NCBI GenBank assembly: GCA_947311845.1
Contig: CAMZMU010000055.1
Location: forward strand, 20,888,465-20,952,464
Source of the DNA: Poa pratensis
Lineage: Eukaryota > Streptophyta > Magnoliopsida > Poales > Poaceae
DNA: 64,000 nt
Reading direction: 5' to 3'
The notes under the pieces were generated by a model, which worked only from the letters and a program-made list of their open reading frames with translations, was not told the origin of the DNA and did not search any database. Position 1 is the stretch's first letter. Each line of letters starts with the position of its first letter. Positions 45,803 through 56,849 of the stretch are shown here, piece by piece. Both the position numbers and the translations under genes were made by a program.

Positions 45803-45823
45803 GGCGTGGCGGCACGCCACGCC
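45803..45823 (-). other. Helitron 3' terminal hairpin
   Basis: A perfect 9-bp palindromic stem with a 3-base loop. It is the presumed replication terminator, 12 nt from the CTAG end. Confidence 0.88.
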
Positions 45824-46796
45824 CTTGATGAGATTTTATGCGCAATTTTTTTAATTCGGCCAAATGTTTGTTAAATTGGAATGTCTGAACATAATTTTAT
45901 TTTGTTGTGAGTAGGTAGCAAATTTTTTTGGGCATTTGTAATATATTTTGTGGGATTTTGAAATATTTAGTACTTTGAAATTTTCAAACATGTATGTAAT
46001 TGGACGTCAGGACGTAATTGAAATTAGGAAAATGCGTTTGAATTTGGTTTCACAATTAGAGGAAGTTGTGACGTGTAAATATTGGTGAAATTGTAATGTT
46101 TAAATATGTGTGTATTTCGCTATATGTGGGTACTTTTTGTTTTTTTGGAGCATGTCTGATATTGTTTGCAAAAAAGCTGAATATTCGGCTAAATGTTAGC
46201 CAAATTGAAATGTGCAAGCATGTTTTTTTTTTGTATGAGTGGGTAGTTTGCAATTTTTTATAAATTTTGTGGAATAACTCTATAATCGGAGAATTTATAG
46301 TTTGTTGGCATTTTTAATTTTATTCTATAATTAGATGAAGTCCACTTATATTGTATATAAATATTAGACATTTTGAATTGTTTTCTTTTCTTATCAGTTC
46401 TAGTTATTCAGATTTGTTTGTATTTTTTGTTTTTGAAACGTTGACTCTTTTTTGGATTTGGAAAATATGTATGTGTTCCTGTATATGTTTTGCCATAAAT
46501 GGCATTATTTATTTTGAATTCTCTTTGAGCATATCATTTATCTTTTTTGTTTTACTTGCAGGATGGATTGTAAGTGTGTTTTTTGTGTGAGAATTTTAAT
46601 GTTTGCTTGAGAATTTTGAAAATTTGGTAAGTTTGTTTTATTTGTGTCAGTTGTGGCCACTTTGTTATGTTTATTGTGTTGTTATTTTAATTCTGCAATA
46701 CTTACGAAAATGGGCAAAATTTGAAAGCGCTTAACTTTTTGTAATATTTAAATTTGATTTTCTGTCGGACGGCATAAGTAGTCAGCATATAGATAT

Positions 46797-49740
46797 ACAT
46801 ATATATTTTTTCTGGTTACTTTGACATTTCTTTTTTTTAATTGGGTATATTTGGATTCACTGGTTTTCGAGTTTTTTTTTTGAAAAGGGGAAATTCTGAT
46901 CTGTGGGGCCCACTGTGACGTCGTTGTTCGTAAAACAGATCCTGTGTATTTTTGATTGATGTGACCTAGTGGGTTCTTCCGTGTATTTTTGTGGAAGATT
47001 TCAATTATTTTGTTCTCTAAATTTGATTGATGTGATCTAGAGGGTTCTGCCATGTATTTTTGTGGAAGATTTCAATTATTTTGTTCTCCAAATTTGAACT
47101 AATGGAGAAATATAGAAATTTGTTTGGATCTCTAATTTTGCACTATCTTCATAATGTTCATTTTTCTTTTATGGCGTAAATAGGTTGCATATTTTACGTA
47201 ATTTGGAAATCTGGAAGTTGGTGCTGATTTTATCCAAATCTTTAGTATTTTGGAATATTTTTTTTTTTGCCACAAATGGGTTGCACTTTTTGTTTATAAG
47301 AAATCCGATACAATTTTTTTCCCAATTAGTAGTTCAGAAGCTGTTGATTTTAGGATATTTAAGTTTGTTTGAGAAAATTGAGTTGACAGTCGGAAAATTT
47401 GAAATTTTCAAATTCGTTATGCGATGGTATGCCATGATTAGTTGACGTTTTTTAATTTTTTTACCATTTTTGTGTTCATGTCTTGGCGCTGGTTTTTTTT
47501 TTGTGAGTACTATGGTGTAGGAAATTCAAATTTTGGAATGTCTACATTGGAAAGCTGTTCGAAAACCCAACAAATGGGCCGCATCCTGTGAAATTACAAA
47601 TAATTTCATGTATGTATGGGTGGAATTGTTGTAATTAGCAAGATTGAAGTATTGGATTTGCGTGTATTGTTGAAATATTTTTTGAAACTTGGAAATTAGT
47701 AGATTTTTTTAGAGGGAAGTAATGGATTGGGGAATTTTTATTTTCTGTGAAATTGTGTAAAGTGGTCACATTTTGAATGGAAATTACGGAATGTACATAT
47801 ATATTTTTTCTGGTTACTTTGACATTTCTTTTTTTTTAATTGGGTATATTTGGATTCACTGGTTTTCGAGTTTTTTTTTTTGAAAAGGGGAAATTCTGAT
47901 CTGTGGGGCCCACTGTGACGTCGTTGTTCGTAAAACAGATCCTGTGTATTTTTGATTGATGTGACCTAGTGGGTTCTTCCGTGTATTTTTGTGGAAGATT
48001 TCAATTATATTGTTCTCTAAATTTGATTGATGTGATCTAGAGGGTTCTGCCATGTATTTTTGTGGAAGATTTCAATTATTTTGTTCTCCAAATTTGAACT
48101 AATGGAGAAATATAGAAATTTGTTTGGATCTCAAATTTTGCACTATCTTCATAATGTTCATTTTTCTTTTATGGCGTAAATAGGTTGCATATTTTACGTA
48201 ATTTGGAAATCTGGAAGTTGGTGCTGATTTTATCCAAATCTTTAGTATTTTGGAATATTTATTTTTTTTTGCCACAAATGGGTTGCACTTTTTGTTTATA
48301 AGAAATCCGATACAATTTTTTTCCCAATTAGTAGTTCAGAAGCTGTTGATTTTAGGATATTTAAGTTTGTTTGAGAAAATTGAGTTGACAGTCGGAAAAT
48401 TTGAAATTTTCAAATTCGTTATGCGATGGTATGCCATGATTAGTTGACGTTTTTTAATTTTTTTACCATTTTTGTGTTCATGTCTTGGCGCTGGTTTTTT
48501 TTTTTTGTGAGTACTATGGTGTAGGAAATTCAAATTTTGGAATGTCTACATTGGAAAGCTGTTCGAAAACCCGACAAATGGGCCGCATCCTGTGAAATTA
48601 CAAATAATTTCATGTATGTATGGTGGAATTGTTGTAATTAGCAAGATTGAAGTATTGGATTTGCGTGTATTGTTGAAATATTTTTTGAAACTTGGAAATT
48701 AGTAGATTTTTTTAGAGGGAAGTAATGGATTGGGGAATTTTTATTTTCTGTGAAATTGTGTAAAGTGGTCACATTTTGAATGGAAATTATGGAATGTACA
48801 TATATATTTTTTCTGGTTACTTTGACATTTCTTTTTTTTAATTGGGTATATTTGGATTCACTGGTTTTCGAGTTTTTTTTTTTGAAAAGGGGAAATTCTG
48901 ATCTGTGGGGCCCACTGTGACGTCGTTGTTCGTAAAACAGATCCTGTGTATTTTTGATTGATGTGACCTAGTGGGTTCTTCCGTGTATTTTTGTGGAAGA
49001 TTTCAATTATATTGTTCTCTAAATTTGATTGATGTGATCTAGAGGGTTCTGCCATGTATTTTTGTGGAAGATTTCAATTATTTTGTTCTCCAAATTTGAA
49101 CTAATGGAGAAATATAGAAATTTGTTTGGATCTCTAATTTTGCACTATCTTCATAATGTTCATTTTTCTTTTATGGAGTAAATAGGTTGCATATTTTACG
49201 TAATTTGGAAATCTGGAAGTTGGTGCTGATTTTATCCAAAACTTTACTATTTTGGAATATTTTTTTTTTTTTGCCACAAATGGGTTGCACTTTTTGTTTA
49301 TAAGAAATCCGATACAATTTTTTTCCCAATTAGTAGTTCAGAAGCTGTTGATTTTAGGATATTTAAGTTTGTTTGAGAAAATTGAGTTGACAGTCGGAAA
49401 ATTTGAAATTTTCAAATTCGTTATGCGATGGTATGCCATGATTAGTTGACGTTTTTTAATTTTTTTACCATTTTTGTGTTCATGTCTTGGCGCTGGTTTT
49501 TTTTTTGTGAGTACTATGGTGTAGGAAATTCAAATTTTGGAATGTCTACATTGGAAAGCTGTTCGAAAACCCGACAAATGGGCCGCATCCTGTGAAATTA
49601 CAAATAATTTCATGTATGTATGGTGGAATTGTTGTAATTAGCAAGATTGAAGTATTGGATTTGCGTGTATTGTTGAAATATTTTTTGAAACCTGGAAATT
49701 AGTCGATTTTTTTAGAGGGAAGTAATGGATTGGGGAATTT
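46797..49740 (-). repeat. Three direct repeats of about 1 kb inside the Helitron
   Basis: Units start at about 46797, 47795 and 48798 (periods 998 and 1003). Each begins ATATATTTTTTCTGGTTACT; the third ends early at about 49740. Each unit holds a sub-repeat pair of about 80 bp (GTGTATTTTTGTGGAAGATT twice). Units look nearly identical, differing mainly in homopolymer length. The short ORFs recur three times and are repeat-derived. Confidence 0.95.
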
Positions 49741-49844
49741 GAAGTGTTGTAAATTTGAAATTTTTCAAAGTTATGTTTGAGAAGATGTAAAAAAAAAATT
49801 GGAAAAAGGAAAACAGAAAAAGGAAAAAAATCAAAAGGAAAAAA

Positions 49845-50480
49845 ACAGAGAGGGCCGGCCCAGCTGTGCAGTAGCCAGGCCGGCCCAGTTGGTGGCCCAG
49901 CTGGAGCCCGCGGCCGTGGTGACGTGGCAGTGACGTCGGCGGTGGCCGGGGTCAGCCGCGGACGGCGCGAGGTCGCCGGAGGCCCGTCCGTGCGCGCTGG
50001 GACGCGCGAGGGTGCGCATCCGGAGCAGCTCGACGCGGCGAGCCCGTAGGAGGCGGCGCCGCCACGATTTGGTGGCCGGAACGCCGCCGGCGGCGGAAAA
50101 ATGCGGCGGAGGAGGGCGCACGTCTCGGCGGTGATTCCTGCGCGCGGGCGGCGTGTCGGCGGCTGATCCGCGGCGAGGAGGCGTAGAGGACGGCGGCGGA
50201 GCGTCCGGTGGTGTTCGATTCGTGTGGGGAGGTCCGTGGCGGCGGCGGCAGGCGTCGGCGGCCGGCGGCGACCTCGGCCGCGTGCGCGAGAGGGAGAAAA
50301 GGGTGGGAAGTGGCGTCGTTTTTCTGGTAAGGTCCTCGCGTAATTTTATTTTTATGGGAAGGTCCTTTTGTTCGTATTGTTGTGGGCTGCGGAGCAATTT
50401 GTCGGGTTCGAGGGGTGTTTTTGGAAAAGTGCGGGCGTGGGGGCGTGCTGGACGTCGGATCGGCGCGCGACGGTCCGGAT
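49845..50480 (-). other. GC-rich segment in Helitron, possible captured promoter/5' exon
   Basis: A sharp change from AT-rich to GC-rich DNA, open on both strands. The minus frame 49831-50505 (224 codons) is Pro/Arg/His-rich with no recognised domain. Helitrons often carry captured gene 5' ends. Without a source gene, coding is unsupported. Confidence 0.4.
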
Positions 50481-50485
50481 CAGAA

Positions 50486-50525
50486 CACTGTAGATTACTG
50501 TTCATTTGAAACAGTATCTACAGTG
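50486..50525. other. Imperfect palindrome near the Helitron 5' end
   Basis: CACTGTAGATTACTGTT is followed after 7 nt by AACAGTATCTACAGTG, which pairs with it with one bulged base. It lies about 50 bp inside the element's 5' end. Confidence 0.8.
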
Positions 50526-50846
50526 GCCGGGGGCCTGAGGGAGCGCCATTTTGGGCTCCCTTAATATAGTTAGTAATTTCAAACCGTCAACCGACTGCTA
50601 CGAATTTGACAAAATACATGTAAAAAAAATCCAAACATCAGTTCCAATTTGAGAAATTACAGTTAACGAAACTGAAAATCGAGCACAGAAATGGAACCTA
50701 CTCGTTGACGCACATATTTTTTATATACACTTTATTTTGATTTGAATTATTTTTGTGTAGATCACCAAATCAAATTGAGGAGGTGCATGCTGACCTGCCT
50801 CTTGAGAGCATCAATCAATATAAATACAAAGCAACCATGCACTCGG

Positions 50847-51190
50847 GTATTTTTTGCCAAATCTGGCCTCTTTTGCGAACTAATGATGCATCTGGCCGTT
50901 CCTGAAAACTAATTCCAAATCTGGCCCCTGAGCTCGGCGCCAACGCAAATGGAGCCGACGTTGTGCAGTTCGGCGCCATCCAAAATTTGCAAATCTAACC
51001 CCTGAGGTCGGCGCCAACGCAAGTGGAGCCGAACTTGTGTAGTTCGGCGAAATGGCGCGTCGCCGAACTGCACAAGGTCGGCGCCATTTGCGTTGACGCC
51101 GACCTCAGGGGGCCAGATTTGGAATTAGTTTCCGGGAACGGCCAGATGCGTCATTAGTTCGCGAAAGAGGCCAGATTTGGCAAAAAATAC
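50847..51190. mobile_element. Fold-back Mutator-type element (344 bp)
   Basis: The 9-bp duplication TGCACTCGG flanks it (50838-50846, 51191-51199), and the left segment B has the uninterrupted site near 16950. The ends are GTATTTTTTGCCAAATCTGG and its exact inverse. The inverted arms extend well over 100 bp each (through CTAATTCCAAATCTGGCC), with a core rich in TTCGGCG/CGCCGAA. No coding capacity. Confidence 0.93.
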
Positions 51191-52350
51191 TGCACTCGGG
51201 GCCACGCAGGAACCAGTGCGGCTCGGAATCCCACGCAGGAAGGAATCAGTGCATCACACGGCATGGAGGGTGCCGCCTTGACGCGTGCCGGCTGGACCCA
51301 CTGCACCGTCTCCGTCCGTGGCGGCAGGTGACACGTGTCGCCTGTCGCGCCTGCCGTCACGGTGCAGGTGGTCCTTTTGACAATTTTTTAGGAGGTGGTC
51401 TTTTTTGACAATGTACTCGTGGAAGTGGTCCATTTTGTCAAAAATTCAAATAAAATGGGTGGGAGATCGGAAAATCCCACTTCCAACTAGTGTAAATTTT
51501 TTAACAAAAAAGAACTAGCACCTCCTACTAGTATAATTTTTCCTCTTTTCCTAAAATCACAATTCCAACTAGTATTATTTTATGGAAAAAAGAGAATGGG
51601 TGGAGGATAGGGAAAAACCACTTCCTACTAGTACAATTATTTTGAACGCACAAAAGGTACAACATTCTACTAGTATAATCATAACAAAAAGATCATAATT
51701 CAGACCACCCATCCTTTCTACTAGTACAGATAGGGCATAAGACAACAAAACTCTCATTTTCAACAAAAATTAACTACTACTTTCAGCAACAAAAAATCAT
51801 TTTGGACTATTCATATATTAATGTGAAAAAATATAATTTTAACTGAAATGAACTAGTAGTTTCAACACGAAGGAAATTAACTTTTAAACTATTTCTTTAT
51901 CCTCATTCATGTGAGGGTATATCTATTTCGACCTCCGGCTTCGTGTTGTAGGTTCTAATTTCCTCACTCACCGAGCAGAACATTTGAAAATTAAATGTAT
52001 CAAGAGAGTTGTAGGTCCTCCCATTAATACATTCTTCTTTAAGTCGGCTACAAAATATCTCTATGGTCACATGGTAGTAATTCGATCCGACTCTTCTTGA
52101 AATCACATTCAAATATGCACAAAAAAGAAGCAACGACTCAACTAAACCAACATGCAACATGGAACATACGTTCTTAAAGGTCTGTCGTTGTCTAGATGAT
52201 AGAAAGGTAAGGCCATCAATGGCTTAAACTCACCAAAAAAGATCTTTGATATCATAATAATATGGAAATTTTGAAACGGCCAAGCATCCATATGTTCGCT
52301 CAAACCCTGAAACACAAGTAGTCCTTATTAAACTGACATGCTATATGATA

Positions 52351-52379
52351 CTAGTTAATTGCCCGTGCGTTGCTACGGG
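52351..52379 (-). mobile_element. Helitron-type 3' terminus, right copy
   Basis: Same hairpin and CTAG end as 18175-18203. It belongs to the older element already present in segment B before duplication. Confidence 0.68.
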
Positions 52380-53304
52380 TGATGATTTATTCTTCATGGT
52401 CAACCTCCCAGCTGCGCCTACACCTCTATTATTCTCTGCATGTGTGTTTTTCACAGGTTTTACCCTTCAGGGTGACAATATGTGGGAAAAGACGGATAAA
52501 TTATGCTTCGATTAATGGTAGGGTGAAGAAAGAAATGTAAATTATGATCATTAGATTATAGTGTGAAAAAAGGAATAAAAATGAAGTTGTGTTATTGAAT
52601 CGTTGCTTGCCTAATTGCTCGGTCGGTGCATTGTAGGGCTAGACATAGAAAGGGTGATGCAGAGACTGGTAGTAAACGTGTTTTTTAAGTAGCAGACATA
52701 GAGATTGTTTCAAAACTCTTTAATCTGCCGTGGCAGCACATATATCTTTCCTGTATTTTAAATCTCTATTAAAAATATTTAAATTGCCGTGGCACCCCTC
52801 ACAATTCAACTCAGAACAATGACTGGCACAAAAGAATTGGCACCCTGTTTGTCTTGATTACAACAGCATCATGTTACAATTGTCTACTGTCATAATAAGA
52901 ACTGGACAAATACAATTTTCTTATCGACTTGTTTACTGAAGACAAAGATTGCTTGTTCGGTTCAGAAACGTCAGGTGCAATGTATCGGTCGGCTTTAATA
53001 TCGAACTGAGGTAACAAATTAAGAAGGTGCTAACACATGTAGGCCGCTTCCTGTCGCATCATTTATGCCAAGTATCCAAGTGGGCAAGCAAACTTGAAGA
53101 TCTACCTGATTATCTGAAAACGCGCAAAACATTCAGGCTTCCTGAAAATAGAAAAAGAAGATTGATTGCACGTATATGCTGCCCATTCCATCAAACACTC
53201 CCCAAGCAAGCAAGTATTACAGTGAATGTTTCATACTTCTAACTCAGGTCCCTACTGCATCAGATCCATTTATGCATGGTCAGTCAAGTGACTGATTGTG
53301 GTTA

Positions 53305-54796
53305 GTTTGCTTCCGGCATGGAAATTAAGTGGAATAAAAAAATGTATACCACCATTCCTGTTTAACCTATTCAGTATCATCAACTACTTCCTGTCACGGT
53401 GAGGATATCACACCAGGGCAATAGCCACTTAAGATGCTCCCCACAAGAAGCTATCCCTAAACATGAAGTTTTCAACATGCACATTTACTTAACCCATTAA
53501 ACGGGCAACACAGCACAATTACAATTCAGTGTAACAATAAAGGATTGAGCAAGAAATTAAATCTACCATAGAAGTAAAATAGGATTTTAAATAGTATCCA
53601 GACACAGAAAAAATAGGCTTAGAACTTGTAATATCACAAGGCATCTACAAAATCATAATAACTAAGAGCTAATCAAAGAAAATCGTCATGGTCAGATAGG
53701 AACTGCAAAACAAGAAGATTGCTCATTGTGGTGTATGTCACTGGTACATTTGTAACATGGTAGAGTCCTCTAGTTTTGGTTTGTTTGCAAGCTGTCAATT
53801 GTAATTAATATCCCCCTGAAAAGCACAGCGGTTAGTACACATCAAATGTAACTGGAAATCAGGTCGAGAAAAAGGAATTGACTACGAGGGCCACACGAGG
53901 ATTCAGTGACCGCAATGTGTCATGGCAACTTCAATTGGCGATTATCTCTGGAGTGTACGTTCAGTGTTGCAGCAGTAACGTAGTTACGCTTTCAGCAATA
54001 CTTGAGACTTGGTGACACAGGAGAAGCCCGGTCGTCCTTAAACCGCTCCATTGCTACCGATGAAGGCAAGAACACATGTTGCTCTTCTATTGGCTTCTCA
54101 GTATTAAGATTATGATCCAACTCTATACATGGTACATTATTATTCTACGTACAGTAGTGTGTCTATTGCGTCTGTTAATAAGCTCAAACCAAAGAATCTC
54201 CTAGAAATTGTTTATGCTGGATGAACAAATATTTGGAAATAATAAATAGAACAGAGACAATAGCCAGAGAGCTATTGCTTAGGAAAAAGGTTAGCTGTCT
54301 TTCATAGGTGAAGAGCAATGTTTTGTATCTCTTGCAAATTTTCCATTCATAGAATCTAGAACTAAAGGTTTATCTATAAGGTAAAGAAACTTGACAAAAT
54401 CCAATTTATCATTGGATATTATATCTAGAATATGGATTCACGGGTGTATATAATAAGTTTATAACAGATTTATCATCTAACAGGAATCATCAGTCTTGCG
54501 ACGATCCAATAACTATGAAGAAGGGGAGATTACTCTTGGTAAGCAATAATAGCAGGCAAACACTAAGCTCTCTTTAAAGTTGAAGGTTACCCATCTAGGT
54601 TGATCAAGCCTTGTGATGGAGAGAGTGCAGCTCAAATACTCTAAGAGGAGCTTTTCGGTGTCAGCACCAACCTGCAAGAAATCTGTTGCAGACCAGTTAA
54701 CAAAATGAATCGAGAAATCCGTATATCTATTGTGAACAGAATTACATACACCACATCACTTTCTGAATGCAGTAATAAAAACAGACTGGAGTTAAT
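53305..54796. other. Unique-looking non-coding DNA
   Basis: No ORF with recognisable domains on either strand. It might be introns or UTR of a minus-strand transcript, but no exon could be defined. Confidence 0.4.
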
Positions 54797-55130
54797 ATGG
54801 CTTGTGTATTATTTCGCTTGCCAAAGAATGTCCTCTGATTTAGGTAAGGTTTTTCTGTTAGTCCGTGTTGACAACCTATGAGATCTTAACTGAGTGCATT
54901 TAAAAATGACTGATGTACATGGACGGGAAACTAATCACTTTGAATTAAAGATAAATTGTATAAATGGCTTGTGTATTATTTCGCTTGCCAAAGAATGTCC
55001 TCTGATTTAGGTAAGGTTTTTCTGTTAGTCCGTGTTGACAACCTATGAGATCTTAACTGAGTGCATTTAAAAATGACTGATGTACATGGACCGGAAACTA
55101 ATCACTTTGAATTAAAGATAAATTGTATAA
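54797..55130. repeat. 167-bp tandem duplication
   Basis: Two adjacent copies (54797-54963, 54964-55130) starting ATGGCTTGTGTATTATTTCG are nearly identical; one visible difference is CATGGACGGG against CATGGACCGG. Confidence 0.95.
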
Positions 55131-55667
55131 GCAAAAATCATCTTGGGAATTGAAGGATGCAGAGTTCACTTTCCAGTTGAGTGGGCGCAGGAGTGACCGG
55201 CGACGAACTCGAACGGTGTCTATGAGGTGAATAACTGTGCCACCATTCCATCGGCGGCAGCCAGATTTGTTCAAACCACCATGATTACACGTCCTGCACT
55301 CCAAGAAAAATCGTGTGATATATTTATCTACTGGTTTACAAATATATGCTGGATTGCAGCGTGGTTTAGAACCTTGAAGCAAAGGAGATTGAAAAGTTGA
55401 GAAGGAAGACCTTGTTTGGATATATTCCAGTGACTCCAGGAGCTTTTTTCCGTATAAGTATGAATTCCGCCTATCTGCATATCCGCGTCTTATGGATGTT
55501 CGAGACAAAATGTCAGTCAGAAAAAAGGTCAAACAATGAAAGTTGAAGTACTTTTGTATTGCCGATCCAAATGGAACAACAATACATGAATCCGGCGGCG
55601 GTTGTGCGGAGAGAAGACGTGCCAATATCGTGGACGCCGCAGCGCTGCTCCCCCTCCCCCGGAGCAC
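55098..55667 (-). CDS. Hypothetical protein (uncertain ORF)
   Basis: A 189-codon frame starting MLRGRGSSAAASTILARLLS. The start is Ala/Ser/Arg-rich and could pass for an organelle-targeting peptide. The middle (RRGYADRRNSYLYGKKLLESLEYIQTRSS) is not low-complexity. No family recognised. The 3' end overlaps the 167-bp tandem duplication, so the C-terminus is suspect. It might be an exon of a larger gene or chance. Confidence 0.25.
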   Translation of the reverse strand: MLRGRGSSAAASTILARLLSAQPPPDSCIVVPFGSAIQKYFNFHCLTFFLTDILSRTSIRRGYADRRNSYLYGKKLLESLEYIQTRSSFSTFQSPLLQGSKPRCNPAYICKPVDKYITRFFLECRTCNHGGLNKSGCRRWNGGTVIHLIDTVRVRRRSLLRPLNWKVNSASFNSQDDFCLYNLSLIQSD

Positions 55668-56849
55668 GAGACGGGGATCTCACCTCCAGAGATCTGACGC
55701 GGAAAAGCATGCCAAACACCAAGACGCTTTAAGGGCGGCGGTGACGACCTCCCCCCATGACCTCCGCAGTCGCCTGGAGGCTGAGGCCGGAGCCGCACGC
55801 CGTCTACACCAAGCACTGCTTCAGCTTTCCCAGCCCGTCCTCCTCCCCTGAAGCTGGAGTCCGCCTTAGCCTGTGTCGGGGTGGGCATGGGCTCGTCACG
55901 CCAGCGTCCGTCTGTGCGGCGTCCATAGTTGCAGCAACGCGCCCACCCCTGCTGCTCCTCGGTTGTAGGAGGTGTCTTCGGAGGTTGCCATGGCCGTCGA
56001 GCCGGCGCCGCCGACACCGCAACATGGCTGCGCGTCGGTGTTGGTGCTTGTCGTGCCCCTCTTCTCCGCTGATCTTGAGGGTCCTGGCGTGGTCGGAGTA
56101 GGACGGCGCGCGGAGCCTCCACTCGCGCCGTTGGTCATCGTCGACCTGTAGGAGCGGCGCCTACTTCCTCCCATGCGCCAAGGAGGGCGCCGGGTCAATC
56201 GCGACCTCGAGGCGGCAGCTGTGAGCGGGGATGTCGTCGACGGTGCGTGGGCGCAGGGCGCGTGAATGACTCAGGCGGCGGCCGTGGCTCAATCCGCAAC
56301 CCTAACACTTGTGCTCCGCACGAGAGGGGAGGCAAATCGAGTCAGGGCTTGCGAGTTGGGACGGGCGAACGGCAGACAAAATCCAATCGATGCACATGCC
56401 CACATGTGGGCGCGCGGGATCGATCGAGCAAGCAATCGTCTGGCGGACCACGGAGGGAGGTTACACGAACGACCAACTCCCATTTAATAGTAAAGATATC
56501 TATTTCATTTTACCGAAGTAGCCATTCTCCTTTGCAGCTTTGACAAGTCTTTGAAAATAAAAGGGTTTGTGCGTACTGTTCAATAAAATCAAGTATATAC
56601 AACAAAATTAACTATATGAGCGCCGGCCTGGAGAATAAAAGATACCATAAGAATATTTTATCGAGAAAATCCCTTTTATCATCTATCACACCCCCATCAT
56701 GTTGTTTATCCCTTGGACAAAGTATTCATTTTACACTAATAAAAGTTTGACTACTAAAGCATATTACTTTTATGTACCATTTCTCACAATCCTTACTTCA
56801 TACCGGCAATCTACATCCAAAAGAGATATATCAAAATTAAATACAAGTT
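55668..56849. other. GC-rich block with long but unassigned ORFs
   Basis: Between 55670 and 56350 both strands are open for up to about 200 codons (for example minus 55529-56122), as expected from GC-rich DNA. Translations are Arg/Pro/Gly-rich with no motifs. It may be a promoter/5' UTR or a captured fragment. 56540-56849 is AT-rich with nothing seen. Confidence 0.35.

Larger units (their letters stand above)
45791..50576 (-). mobile_element. Non-autonomous Helitron, 4786 bp, precise empty site at 16685
   Basis: Compared with segment B (AAAGGATATTTCAAAC), the element sits between A (45790) and T (50577) with no target duplication. In minus-strand sense the 3' end is a 9-bp stem hairpin (GGCGTGGCG/CGCCACGCC, 3-nt loop) followed 12 nt later by CTAG and host T. 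The 5' end reads TTACTAACTATATTAAGGGA, similar to grass Helitron starts except TT rather than TC. There is no Rep/helicase ORF. Content from the right: GC-rich segment, then three repeats of about 1 kb, then a unique AT-rich tail. Confidence 0.9.
45623..53304 (+). repeat. Duplicated segment B', right copy, with nested insertions
   Basis: Colinear with 16520-19138 over 45623-45790, 50577-50846 and 51200-53304. It is interrupted by the Helitron (45791-50576) and the fold-back element (50847-51190). It continues without a break into unique DNA on both sides, whereas the left copy is cut at both ends. Confidence 0.92.

Noticed and set aside
46748..49449. Repeated 65-101 codon ORFs as a small gene family
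   Set aside because: They recur only because the 1-kb unit is triplicated; translations follow AT-rich repeat sequence.
49831..50505. 224-codon minus-strand ORF in the Helitron as a captured protein
   Set aside because: Pro/Arg/His-rich and open on both strands; no motif.
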